From an uncultured Phenylobacterium sp. (GTDB lineage: Bacteria; Pseudomonadota; Alphaproteobacteria; Caulobacterales; Caulobacteraceae), in contig CAMFIW010000104.1 in the NCBI GenBank assembly GCA_945952355.1, positions 1 through 7,885 of the forward strand: 7,885 nucleotides of DNA. The letters run 5' to 3'. Shown piece after piece: positions 1 to 5,564 of the stretch (position 1 is its first letter; each line of letters starts with the position of its first letter). The notes beneath the pieces are model-generated. The model saw only the letters and a list, made by a program, of their open reading frames with translations. It made no database searches and had not been told where the DNA came from. Position numbers and translations under genes: made by a program.

Positions 1-813
1 GTCCTGACCCGCGCCGACGGCGACGGCCGGGGCGGCGCGGCGCTCTCCATGCGCGCCGTCACCGGCCTGCCGATCAAGTTCCTCGGCGTGTCCGAGAAGA
101 TCGACGGCCTGGACACGTTCGACGCCGCCCGCGTGGCCGGCCGCATCCTGGGCCAGGGCGACGTGGTGGCCCTGGTCGAGAAGGCCGCCCAGGACCTGGA
201 CACCGCCAAGGCCGAGGCCATGGCCAAGAAGCTGGCCAAGGGCCAGTTCGACCTGGACATGATGGCCGACCAGTTTCAGCAGATGAAACGCATGGGCGGG
301 ATGGAAGGCCTGATGGGCTTCCTGCCGGGCGTGCAGAAGATCAAGAAGCAGATGGCCGAGGCCAACGTCTCGGACAAGATGCTCGACCGCCAGGCGGCGA
401 TCATCTCCTCGATGACCAAGCTGGAGCGCAAGAAGCCCGACGTGCTGCAGGCCTCGCGCAAGCGCCGCATCGCGGCCGGCGCCGGGGTCGAGGTGGCCGA
501 GGTCAACCGGCTGCTCAAGCAGCACCGCCAGATGGCCGACGCCTTCAAGATGATGAGCCGCGACGGCGGCAAGGGCTTCGCACGCATGGCCCAGATGATG
601 GGCGGCGGCGGTGGCGGCATGGACCGGCTGAAGTCGCTCGGCGGCGGCAAGCTGCCCGCGCCCGACGAAAAGCAGCTCGAAGAACTCGGCAAGCTCGCCT
701 CGCAACAGGGCGGCGGCCTCCCCAACCTCCCGGGCCTCGGCGGCCCTGGGGCTCCGAAACTGCCGGGCCTGGGAAACCTCCCGCCCGGCTTCAATCCCTT
801 CAAGAAGAACTAG
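1..813 (+). CDS. ffh: Signal recognition particle protein Ffh (SRP54), 5' end outside window
   Basis: Ffh is the GTPase of the signal recognition particle. It binds 4.5S RNA and signal peptides emerging from the ribosome and delivers nascent membrane proteins to FtsY. The reading frame is open from base 1, so the N domain and the early G motifs are missing; 270 residues are visible. The first residues match the end of the G domain: a TRAD motif in the place of the guanine-specificity TKxD motif, followed by GDGRGGAALS, then the GVSEKIDGL closing segment. The methionine-rich M domain follows, with GFLPGVQK near residue 106 and the RNA-binding helix SRKRRIAAGAG at about 152-162, leading into VNRLLKQH. 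The tail is rich in Gly, Leu and Pro with repeated LPGLG-like units and ends in FKKN. The stop lies 18 nt before rpsP, consistent with one transcript. Identification is secure. Confidence 0.97.
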   Translation, partial: VLTRADGDGRGGAALSMRAVTGLPIKFLGVSEKIDGLDTFDAARVAGRILGQGDVVALVEKAAQDLDTAKAEAMAKKLAKGQFDLDMMADQFQQMKRMGGMEGLMGFLPGVQKIKKQMAEANVSDKMLDRQAAIISSMTKLERKKPDVLQASRKRRIAAGAGVEVAEVNRLLKQHRQMADAFKMMSRDGGKGFARMAQMMGGGGGGMDRLKSLGGGKLPAPDEKQLEELGKLASQQGGGLPNLPGLGGPGAPKLPGLGNLPPGFNPFKKN

Positions 814-831
814 GACTAAGGACGACCTGCA

Positions 832-1326
832 ATGCTGAAGATCCGCCTCGCCCGTGGCGGCGCCAAGAAGCGCCCCTACTACTCGATCGTCATCGCCGAC
901 AGCCACTCGCCGCGCGACGGCCGCTTCATCGAGAAGGTCGGCGCCCACAACCCGCTGCTCAAGAAGGACGACCCGAACCGCACGACCCTGAAGGTCGAGC
1001 GCATTCAGGAGTGGCTGTCCAAGGGCGCCCAGCCGACCGACCGCGTCGCGCGCTTCCTGGCCGCCGAAGGCCTGGTGAAGTGGGAACACGGCAACAACCC
1101 GAAGAAGGCCGAGCCGGGCCGCAAGGCCAAGGAACGCGCTGAAGAGCGCGCCCAGAAGGAAGCCGACGCCAAGGCCGCCGCCGAGGAAGCCGCCGCCGCT
1201 CCGGCGCCGGAACCCGAAGCCGCTCCGGCTGAAGAACCGGCCGCCGCGGAGGCCCCGGCCGAGGAAGCTCCGGCTGCTGAGGCTCCGGCCGAAGAAGCCC
1301 CGGCCGCCGAAGCCTCGGAAGGCTGA
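832..1326 (+). CDS. rpsP: 30S ribosomal protein bS16 with extended acidic tail
   Basis: bS16 is a small-subunit protein that binds 16S rRNA early in 30S assembly. The N-terminal ~85 residues are typical: [20 protein letters not shown] at 1-20, then [17 protein letters not shown] and a C-terminal [16 protein letters not shown] segment. The start is supported by AAGGA at 818-822, 9 nt upstream. At 164 residues it is about twice the length of the E. coli protein (82). The extra part begins with a Lys/Arg/Glu-rich linker (about 90-115) and continues as an Ala/Glu/Pro-rich tail to the end. The tail contains two adjacent perfect copies of [10 protein letters not shown] (140-149 and 150-159). Long Ala-rich bS16 tails occur in alphaproteobacteria, so this is probably a lineage trait rather than an error. 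It lies between ffh and rimM, with short gaps. Confidence 0.97.
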   Translation: MLKIRLARGGAKKRPYYSIVIADSHSPRDGRFIEKVGAHNPLLKKDDPNRTTLKVERIQEWLSKGAQPTDRVARFLAAEGLVKWEHGNNPKKAEPGRKAKERAEERAQKEADAKAAAEEAAAAPAPEPEAAPAEEPAAAEAPAEEAPAAEAPAEEAPAAEASEG

Positions 1327-1355
1327 AGCCCGATGCTGCGGGGAGGCGTGCGCGC

Positions 1356-1892
1356 GTGAGCGACGAGCTCCTCCTCGTGGCCCAGATCGGCGGCGCGCAC
1401 GGCGTGCGCGGCGAGGTGCGGATCACCGCCTTCACCGCCGATCCCATGTCGCTGGCGGACTACAAGACCCTGGTCCGCCAGGATGGCTCGGCGGGGGTGA
1501 CCATCACCTCCGCGCGGCCCGCCAAGGCCGGCATCGTGGCCCGCCTGAAGGGCGTCGCCGACCGCAACGCCGCCGAGGCCCTGCGCGGCCTCAAGCTCTT
1601 CCTCCCGCGCGCGGTCCTGCCGCCCCCCGAGGACGAGGACGAATTCTATCTCGCCGACCTGATCGGGCTCGCCGTCGAGACCGCGGACGGCAAGACCTTG
1701 GGTCGCGTCAAGTCCGTGCAGGACTTCGGCGCCGGCGACCTGCTGGAGATCCAGCCGCCGCAGGGGCCGACCTGGTGGCTGCCCTTCACCCGCGAGGCAG
1801 TTCCCGAGGTGAAGATCGCCGAACGTCGGATCGTCGCCGCGCCGCCCGGCGTGATCGAGGCCGATCCGAACGAGGGCCGCGACGAGGCCTGA
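1356..1892 (+). CDS. rimM: Ribosome maturation factor RimM
   Basis: RimM binds the pre-30S subunit, contacting uS19, and helps mature the 3' domain of 16S rRNA. The 178-residue protein has the expected two parts. The N-terminal RimM barrel carries the GAHGVRGEV signature at about 13-21. A PRC-barrel domain opens with EFYLADLIGL (96-105) and includes GAGDLLEI (125-132) and WWLPFT (140-145). The length is normal for the family. The GTG start is chosen because GGGAGG at 1341-1346 lies 9 nt upstream and the protein then begins just before the conserved barrel; the ATG at 1333 and the GTG at 1348 are out of frame. rimM normally neighbours rpsP, as here, but trmD does not follow directly. Confidence 0.96.
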   Translation: MSDELLLVAQIGGAHGVRGEVRITAFTADPMSLADYKTLVRQDGSAGVTITSARPAKAGIVARLKGVADRNAAEALRGLKLFLPRAVLPPPEDEDEFYLADLIGLAVETADGKTLGRVKSVQDFGAGDLLEIQPPQGPTWWLPFTREAVPEVKIAERRIVAAPPGVIEADPNEGRDEA

Positions 1893-1958
1893 CGCCCCTG
1901 GCGTCGCCGGCCGCCTCGCCTATCTTGGAGAAACACTCGCTCCAGGAAGGCGGCCACC

Positions 1959-2519
1959 ATGACCACCCTGAACAACCGGCCCAACACCGCCGTCCTGGTG
2001 ATCGACGTCCAGAACAAGGTCGTCGAGAAGGCGCACGACCGCGATGCGGTGGTGGCCAACATCAACCGGGTGGTCGACTGCGCGCGGCGCGACGAGGTCC
2101 CCGTGATCTGGATTCAGCACGTCAGCGAGCAACTGCCGCAAGGCGACGAGGCCTGGAAGATCGTGCCGGAGCTGACGCCCGCGGCGGGAGAGCCGGTCGT
2201 CCAGAAGCGCTATCCCGACAGCTTCGAGGACACCGGCCTGGAAGACCTGCTGTCCGGCCTCGGCGTCGGGCGGCTGGTGGTCACCGGCGCCCAGACCGAC
2301 GCCTGCGTGCGCTCGACCCTGCACGGCGGAATGGTCAGGGGCTATGATGTGATCCTGGTCAAGGACGCCCACACCACCGAGGACCTCTCGGCCTATGGCG
2401 CGCCGCCGCCCGGCGAGGTGATCGCCCACACCAATCTCTACTGGGCCTACCAGACCGCCCCCGGCCGCAAGGCCGGCGCCGTCGAGGCCGGCAAGGTCGA
2501 CTTCACCCCCACCGCCTGA
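1959..2519 (+). CDS. Isochorismatase-family cysteine hydrolase
   Basis: This is a soluble alpha/beta hydrolase of the isochorismatase (cysteine hydrolase) superfamily, 186 residues, a usual length for the single-domain members. The Asp-Lys-Cys catalytic triad is visible. Asp16 sits in LVIDVQN after the first beta strand, Lys83 in VVQKRYPDSF, and Cys116 in VTGAQTDACVRSTL, which is the family signature. Members act on isochorismate, nicotinamide, ureidoacrylate, N-carbamoyl compounds and other small amides, and the sequence does not show which applies. No siderophore or NAD genes are nearby, so a substrate should not be assumed. AGGAAGG at 1944-1950 supports the ATG. The gene starts 66 nt after rimM, so it may be read from the rimM transcript or from its own promoter; no convincing promoter was found in the gap. 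Confidence 0.9.
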   Translation: MTTLNNRPNTAVLVIDVQNKVVEKAHDRDAVVANINRVVDCARRDEVPVIWIQHVSEQLPQGDEAWKIVPELTPAAGEPVVQKRYPDSFEDTGLEDLLSGLGVGRLVVTGAQTDACVRSTLHGGMVRGYDVILVKDAHTTEDLSAYGAPPPGEVIAHTNLYWAYQTAPGRKAGAVEAGKVDFTPTA

Positions 2520-2538
2520 AGACCTGTCCGGACCGCCT

Positions 2539-2564
2539 TCGACGCCTCTTCGCATAGCTATACA
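2539..2564 (+). promoter_or_regulatory. Candidate housekeeping (sigma-73 type) promoter for the 32-residue peptide gene
   Basis: TCGACGC at 2539-2545 differs by one base from the Caulobacter -35 consensus TTGACGS. After an 11-nt spacer, GCTATACA at 2557-2564 matches the first six positions of the -10 consensus GCTANAWC. The spacer lies inside the usual 10-14 range. It sits at the edge of an AT-rich stretch and points toward the small gene at 2676, giving a leader of roughly 105 nt. The consensus is recalled from Caulobacter work and the match was made by eye. No transcript data are available, so the start site is a prediction. Confidence 0.45.
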
Positions 2565-2630
2565 TTTTCGCATGGCGTACGTTGTAAAATTAATCTGTAC
2601 ATCGCTCAGATAATAGCTATCTTAGCACTG
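2551..2630. other. AT-rich intergenic stretch with paired ATAGCTAT palindromes
   Basis: This stretch is clearly richer in A and T than the rest of the window. The 8-bp palindrome ATAGCTAT occurs twice, at 2554-2561 and 2613-2620, 59 bp apart start to start. The first copy overlaps the candidate -10 element. The second lies within a slightly longer dyad, AGATA-atagc-TATCT. A GATAAT hexamer at 2609-2614 could be a second -10, but it has no matching -35 at normal spacing. The layout could represent an operator pair, or simply an AT-rich promoter and leader. Confidence 0.4.
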
Positions 2631-2675
2631 TCCAGATGGACATGCCCCTCGGGGCCCAACAACGGAGAGACCCAA

Positions 2676-2774
2676 ATGACTGCTTTCAATCACGTCTTCG
2701 ACACGACCGTCGCCGTCGCCTTCGTCGCGCTCAGCCTGATGCTGGCCGGCGCCACCGCCATCCTCGGCGCCTAA
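2676..2774 (+). CDS. 32-residue hydrophobic single-span membrane peptide
   Basis: The ATG has GGAG at 2664-2667 placed 8 nt upstream, and the frame closes with TAA after 32 codons. The peptide starts MTAFNHVFDTTVAV and then forms one hydrophobic, Ala/Leu/Val-rich segment at about residues 10-31, ending in ILGA. It contains almost no charge (one Asp, one His). This fits a single membrane-spanning small protein, with no cleavage site or lipobox seen. Support for coding comes from the well-placed Shine-Dalgarno sequence, the promoter candidate at 2539-2564, the leader between them, and a strong hairpin 18 nt after the stop. I do not recognise the family and assign no function. The leader also holds two short hairpins, GTCC-agat-GGAC (2630-2641) and GCCCC-tc-GGGGC (2644-2655), just before the ribosome-binding site; they could affect translation. 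Confidence 0.6.
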   Translation: MTAFNHVFDTTVAVAFVALSLMLAGATAILGA

Positions 2775-2791
2775 GTGTCCCGCGAAACCGC

Positions 2792-2829
2792 CCCGCTCGC
2801 CTGAAGATCGCCGCGCGATCGCGAGCGGG
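2792..2829 (+). terminator. Long GC-rich hairpin after the small peptide gene (possible terminator)
   Basis: CCCGCTCGC at 2792-2800 is the exact reverse complement of GCGAGCGGG at 2821-2829. Inside it a second perfect stem, GATCG (2806-2810) with CGATC (2816-2820), closes a 5-nt loop. The result is a 14-bp two-part stem with one 5-nt bulge. No T run follows, so it is not a classical intrinsic terminator. It may protect the 3' end of the small mRNA or act with the next hairpin. Confidence 0.4.
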
Positions 2830-2869
2830 CCGGCCGCGGTCGCGCCGCCTCATCAATTGGCTGAAATCG

Positions 2870-2896
2870 GCCGCCGCGCACCCGCCCGGCGGCTTT
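2870..2896 (+). terminator. Hairpin with T-rich tail between convergent genes
   Basis: GCCGCCG (2870-2876) pairs perfectly with CGGCGGC (2887-2893) around a 10-nt loop, followed on the + strand by TTT and, four bases later, another TTT. It lies just beyond the tesB stop codon on the opposite strand. It could therefore end + strand transcription from the small peptide gene and also, less efficiently, tesB transcription, where the tail after the hairpin is only weakly T-rich. The short T tract keeps confidence moderate. Confidence 0.45.
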
Positions 2897-2897
2897 G

Positions 2898-3773
2898 CTA
2901 TTTGTCCTTGCGCATCCGGATCAGGCCCTCCTGGGCGACGCTCGCCACCAGGGTCCCGTCCTGTGCATAGACCGATCCGCGGATGAAGCCCCGCCCGCCC
3001 GAGGCGCTGGGGCTATCCTGCTGGTACAGGTGCCATTCGTTGAAATCGACCGGCTTGTGGAACCACATGGCGTGGTCGAGGCTCGCCGACTGGAAGCCGC
3101 GCGTTTGCCATTGCACCCGATGCGGCCGCATGGCGGTCGACAGCAGGTTCATGTCAGAGGCATAGGCCAGGACCACCTGCTGCATGTGCTGGTCATCGCC
3201 GATCGGCGCGCGGGCGCGGAACCAGACCTGGCTCTCCGGCTCGCGCGCGGCGGGGCGATCCGTGCTGCGATCGAAGATGCTGGCGCCGTCCACGGGACGC
3301 ATCTCGATCGGTCGCGGGCGCATCATCCACTTGCGCTGCTCTTCCGGCATCTTTTCGATGACCGCCTTCATGGCCTCGGCCTCGGTCGGCAAATCCTCGG
3401 GGCGCGCGACCTTCAGCATTTCGGCCTGGTGCTCGAAGCCCTCCTCGTGGGCCATGAACGAGGCGGCGAGATTGAAGATCTGCTGGCCATGCTGGATCGC
3501 CACCACGCGGCGGGTGGTGAACGAGCCGCCGTCGCGCGAGCGGTCGACCTCGAAGACGATCGGCACGCGCGGGTCGCCCGGGCGGATGAAGTAACAGTGC
3601 AGCGAGTGGCAAATGCGGTCCTCGACCGTCTCGTAGGCCGCCAGCAGCGACTGTGCGATCACCTGCCCGCCGAAGATCCGCCCGGGACCGTCGTCGGGCG
3701 AGACGCCGCGGAACAGGTTCACTTCGAGCCGCTCCAGGGCGAGGGTCTCGACGAGGTTCTCGGGCGTTTCCAT
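2898..3773 (-). CDS. tesB: Acyl-CoA thioesterase II
   Basis: TesB hydrolyses medium- to long-chain acyl-CoA to free fatty acid and CoA in the cytoplasm. The 291-residue protein matches the E. coli length (286) and has the double hot-dog layout. The N-terminal half contains RIFGGQVIAQSL at 32-43 and HSLHCYFIRPGDP at 56-68. The C-terminal half contains LAYASDMNLL, then SLDHAMWFHKP and ASVAQEGLIR. By alignment from memory, the E. coli catalytic triad D204/T228/Q278 corresponds to Asp207, Ser231 and Gln281, so Ser replaces Thr. The ATG gives a family-typical N-terminus, but the Shine-Dalgarno sequence upstream is weak. The gene is inverted relative to all its neighbours, convergent with the small peptide gene and divergent from trmD. 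Its length and motifs appear intact. Confidence 0.93.
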   Translation of the reverse strand: METPENLVETLALERLEVNLFRGVSPDDGPGRIFGGQVIAQSLLAAYETVEDRICHSLHCYFIRPGDPRVPIVFEVDRSRDGGSFTTRRVVAIQHGQQIFNLAASFMAHEEGFEHQAEMLKVARPEDLPTEAEAMKAVIEKMPEEQRKWMMRPRPIEMRPVDGASIFDRSTDRPAAREPESQVWFRARAPIGDDQHMQQVVLAYASDMNLLSTAMRPHRVQWQTRGFQSASLDHAMWFHKPVDFNEWHLYQQDSPSASGGRGFIRGSVYAQDGTLVASVAQEGLIRMRKDK

Positions 3774-3808
3774 AGGGGATCTCGAAATGCTGCAACTGCG
3801 AAAACGCC

Positions 3809-3820
3809 GGGCTTAAGCCC
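3809..3820. promoter_or_regulatory. 12-bp perfect palindrome in the tesB-trmD divergent spacer
   Basis: GGGCTTAAGCCC is a perfect 12-bp palindrome, 35 bp upstream of the tesB start and 77 bp upstream of the favoured trmD start. A wider GCCGG (3806-3810) and CCGGC (3824-3828) pair surrounds it. Its position between two divergent genes suits an operator, but no regulator can be named. No good -35/-10 pair was found on either strand of this 124-bp spacer. A GACTC (CcrM-type GANTC) site lies at 3860-3864. Confidence 0.3.
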
Positions 3821-3897
3821 AAGCCGGCCCTGCGGCAAGGCGGCCGATGCGCCCGCCTGGACTCGAAAAACCGGCCACATTGGTTCAAAAGCCAGCC

Positions 3898-4608
3898 ATG
3901 TCCTTCGACGCGACCGTGCTGACCATGTTCCCCGAGGCCTTCCCGGGTCCACTGGGCGTCTCCCTGATCGGGACGGCCTGGCGCGAGCAGGGACTCTGGT
4001 CCTTGGAAACACTGGACATTCGCGCCTTTTCCAAGGATAAGCGCGGCTTCCTCGACGACACCCCCGCGGGTGGCGGTCCGGGGCAAGTGATGCGAGCGGA
4101 CGTCATCGCGGCTGCGCTGGACAGCGTGGACCTGCGGGGACGGCCGCTTTTGTACATGAGCGCACGGGGTCGGCCCCTGACCCAGGCGCGGGCGAGTGCG
4201 TGGGCGAAGGGCCCGGGACTGATCGTTCTGGCCGGTCGCTTCGAAGGGGTGGACCAGCGGGTGCTCGACGCCCGGGGGTTCGAGGAGGTCTCGGTCGGAG
4301 ACGCGGTCCTCGCCGGTGGCGAGGCGGCGGCGATGGTCGCGATCGAAGCGTGCGTTCGGCTGGTGCCAGGCGTTCTCGGGCAGGCCGAAAGCTTGAGTGA
4401 AGAGAGTTTCGAGGACGGGCTCCTCGAGCATCCGCAGTACACGAGGCCGCGGACGTTCGAAGGGTTGGATATCCCCGAGGTGCTGTTGAGCGGCCATCAC
4501 GCCCTGGTGCGGAAGTGGCGGCAGGCGCAGCGGGAACAAGCGACGCGGGAGCGGCGGCCGGACCTCTGGTCCGCCTACCTCGCCAATCAACAGGCAAAGG
4601 GCGAGTAA
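3898..4608 (+). CDS. trmD: tRNA (guanine37-N1)-methyltransferase TrmD
   Basis: TrmD uses S-adenosylmethionine to make m1G37 in tRNAs that read CNN and some other codons, preventing +1 frameshifting. It works as a homodimer with a deep trefoil knot. From this start the protein has 236 residues and aligns residue for residue with E. coli over the core. Visible motifs are [10 protein letters not shown] (53-62), [12 protein letters not shown] (85-96), the knot segment [12 protein letters not shown] (111-122), [16 protein letters not shown] (131-146) and [19 protein letters not shown] (181-199). Arg154 (catalytic in E. coli) is kept, while the position of catalytic Asp169 is Glu. An in-frame ATG at 3847 has AAGG 6 nt upstream, but it would add 17 residues (MRPPGLEKP and onward) absent from the family. 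The start at 3898 fits the family but has a poor Shine-Dalgarno sequence. The gap to rplS is 24 nt, so the two genes are co-transcribed. Confidence 0.95.
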   Translation: MSFDATVLTMFPEAFPGPLGVSLIGTAWREQGLWSLETLDIRAFSKDKRGFLDDTPAGGGPGQVMRADVIAAALDSVDLRGRPLLYMSARGRPLTQARASAWAKGPGLIVLAGRFEGVDQRVLDARGFEEVSVGDAVLAGGEAAAMVAIEACVRLVPGVLGQAESLSEESFEDGLLEHPQYTRPRTFEGLDIPEVLLSGHHALVRKWRQAQREQATRERRPDLWSAYLANQQAKGE

Positions 4609-4632
4609 AGCCCGGTACGAAAGGACTTAGAC

Positions 4633-5031
4633 ATGAACCTGATCCAGACCCTGGAAAAGGAAGAGGCCGAGCGCCTGGCCGCCAGCCGCTCCACCCCCGA
4701 ATTCCAGCCGGGCGACACCGTCCGCGTGAACGTGAAGATCAAGGAAGGCGATCGCGAGCGCGTGCAGGCCTATGAAGGCGTCTGCATCGGCCGCCAGGGC
4801 GCCGGCCTCAACGAGAGCTTCACCGTCCGCAAGATCTCCTTCGGCGAAGGCGTGGAACGCGTGTTCCCGATCTACTCGCCGATGATCGAATCCATCGAGG
4901 TGAAGCGTCGCGGCGCCGTTCGCCGCGCCAAGCTCTACTACCTGCGCGATCGTCGCGGGAAGTCGGCCCGGATCGCCGAGCGCCAGATGAGCGCCTCGAC
5001 CGCGGCCAAGGAAGAATCCACCGAGGCCTAA
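4633..5031 (+). CDS. rplS: 50S ribosomal protein bL19
   Basis: bL19 sits at the 30S-50S interface of the large subunit, near bridge B8. The 132-residue protein shows the family features in order: [16 protein letters not shown] (24-39), [20 protein letters not shown] (47-66), [18 protein letters not shown] (73-90), and the basic [16 protein letters not shown] (99-114). It is slightly longer than the E. coli protein (115) because of a short polar tail ending KEESTEA. AAAGGA at 4620-4625, 7 nt before the ATG, is a strong ribosome-binding site. It follows trmD, the normal order, and ends the block at an intrinsic terminator. Confidence 0.97.
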   Translation: MNLIQTLEKEEAERLAASRSTPEFQPGDTVRVNVKIKEGDRERVQAYEGVCIGRQGAGLNESFTVRKISFGEGVERVFPIYSPMIESIEVKRRGAVRRAKLYYLRDRRGKSARIAERQMSASTAAKEESTEA

Positions 5032-5060
5032 ACGGCTTCGGCCTTCGCAAGACCGATGGG

Positions 5061-5096
5061 ACGGCGGCTCCGGCGACGGGGCCGCCGTTTTCGTTT
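5061..5096 (+). terminator. Intrinsic terminator of the trmD-rplS transcript
   Basis: ACGGCGGC (5061-5068) pairs perfectly with GCCGCCGT (5081-5088). Three further pairs inside it (one a T-G wobble) leave a 6-nt loop. The stem runs directly into TTTT and then CGTTT. It lies 29 nt after the rplS stop. This is a classical Rho-independent terminator and separates the ribosomal block from the downstream genes. Confidence 0.88.
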
Positions 5097-5125
5097 CCAC
5101 GCGCTCCCGTTAGACTTGCTTAATG

Positions 5126-5163
5126 GGCCGCGGCTATCAGCTAGAAGAGACGGCGGCCGCGGC
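5126..5163 (+). repeat. Two copies of GGCCGCGGC upstream of the small membrane protein gene
   Basis: GGCCGCGGC occurs at 5126-5134 and 5155-5163. Its core GCCGCGGC is self-complementary, so the two copies can also pair with each other around a 21-nt loop. Between them, GCTAGAAG (5140-5147) matches seven of eight positions of a Caulobacter -10 element, but no suitable -35 was found. It may be a leader structure or chance in GC-rich DNA. Confidence 0.25.
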
Positions 5164-5251
5164 ATGCGCATTGCAGGTGTCGCAGAGATCGCAACATGAT
5201 GTCGCCGCCTGGAACAGGCGCGGTGACAAGCTGAAGCTTGGGGACTTGAAC

Positions 5252-5500
5252 GTGGAAACGATTTCCGACTGGGTGACGGTGGCCATTTTCGGCGGGATGA
5301 TCGTCCTTTTCCTGCATCGGTCGACCACGGACGAGCCGCCGAAGGACCACATCCTCCAGTACCTGCCGCCGTCCATCGGCTGCGCCGTCGCCAACTGGTT
5401 CGGCAATCACCACCAGGAGGTGATCGGCTACCTGATCGTGCTGGCGGTCCTGGCCTATATCGCCGTGGTCCTGAAGCCGTTCAACCTCAAGCTCTGGTAG
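5252..5500 (+). CDS. Small multi-span membrane protein, XrtV sorting-system accessory-like
   Basis: The start chosen is GTG at 5252, with GGGGA at 5240-5244 placed 7 nt upstream, giving 82 residues. An in-frame ATG at 5123 would add 43 residues of low-complexity, polar sequence with no Shine-Dalgarno sequence, so it is not favoured. The protein begins METISDWVTVAIF and has a hydrophobic span at about 7-21, an HRSTTDEPPKDH linker, a moderately hydrophobic LQYLPPSIGCAVANWFGNH segment (36-53), and a span at about 58-74 ending in LKPF. The pattern of a DWVTV start, an LHRST turn, QYLPP, GCAVANxxGN and VLKPF resembles, from memory, the small XrtV sorting-system accessory proteins of Sphingomonadales and Caulobacterales. 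Those are found with exosortase V and have no known biochemical role. I am confident of a small membrane protein and only moderately confident of the family. Confidence 0.65.
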   Translation: METISDWVTVAIFGGMIVLFLHRSTTDEPPKDHILQYLPPSIGCAVANWFGNHHQEVIGYLIVLAVLAYIAVVLKPFNLKLW

Positions 5501-5545
5501 GTCCGGACGCTCATTCGTATCATCGCGCGGTCATGGACCGGGTGT

Positions 5546-5561
5546 TCAATTCGACATTAAC
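5546..5561 (+). promoter_or_regulatory. CtrA-like binding box upstream of the ATPase gene
   Basis: TCAA (5546-5549), seven bases, then TTAAC (5557-5561) matches the CtrA consensus TTAA-N7-TTAAC at eight of nine positions. CtrA is the cell-cycle master regulator of Caulobacterales. The box is about 130 nt before the ATPase start. It is not placed over the -35 of any good promoter seen here, so activation, repression or chance are all possible. Confidence 0.35.
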
Positions 5562-5564
5562 GCA

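Noticed and set aside
1893..1958. Promoter for the isochorismatase-family gene
   Set aside because: A CCTATCTT segment vaguely resembles a -10 element, but no -35 at suitable spacing was found, and read-through from rimM is equally possible.
1775..2347. A 190-codon + strand frame across the rimM-isochorismatase junction
   Set aside because: It overlaps both real genes in another frame and gives Arg/Gly-rich sequence with no family features.
2577..2600. GTAC pair around an AT-rich centre, considered as a regulator site
   Set aside because: Four-base half-sites 16 bp apart are too short to distinguish from chance, and they match no known box such as FNR/FixK.
2895..4040. A 381-codon open frame on the + strand opposite tesB
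   Set aside because: It lies antisense to tesB, which has full family motifs. The translation is rich in Arg, His, Ala and Asp with no recognisable domain, as expected for an antisense frame in GC-rich DNA.
3193..4590. A 465-codon - strand frame spanning tesB and trmD
   Set aside because: It runs through tesB in a wrong frame and antisense to trmD. It crosses the intergenic spacer and encodes Arg/Pro-rich sequence without a domain.
5123..5251. N-terminal extension of the small membrane protein from the ATG at 5123
   Set aside because: It has no Shine-Dalgarno sequence, and the added 43 residues are polar and unlike the family. GTG at 5252 has a good ribosome-binding site and the expected N-terminus.
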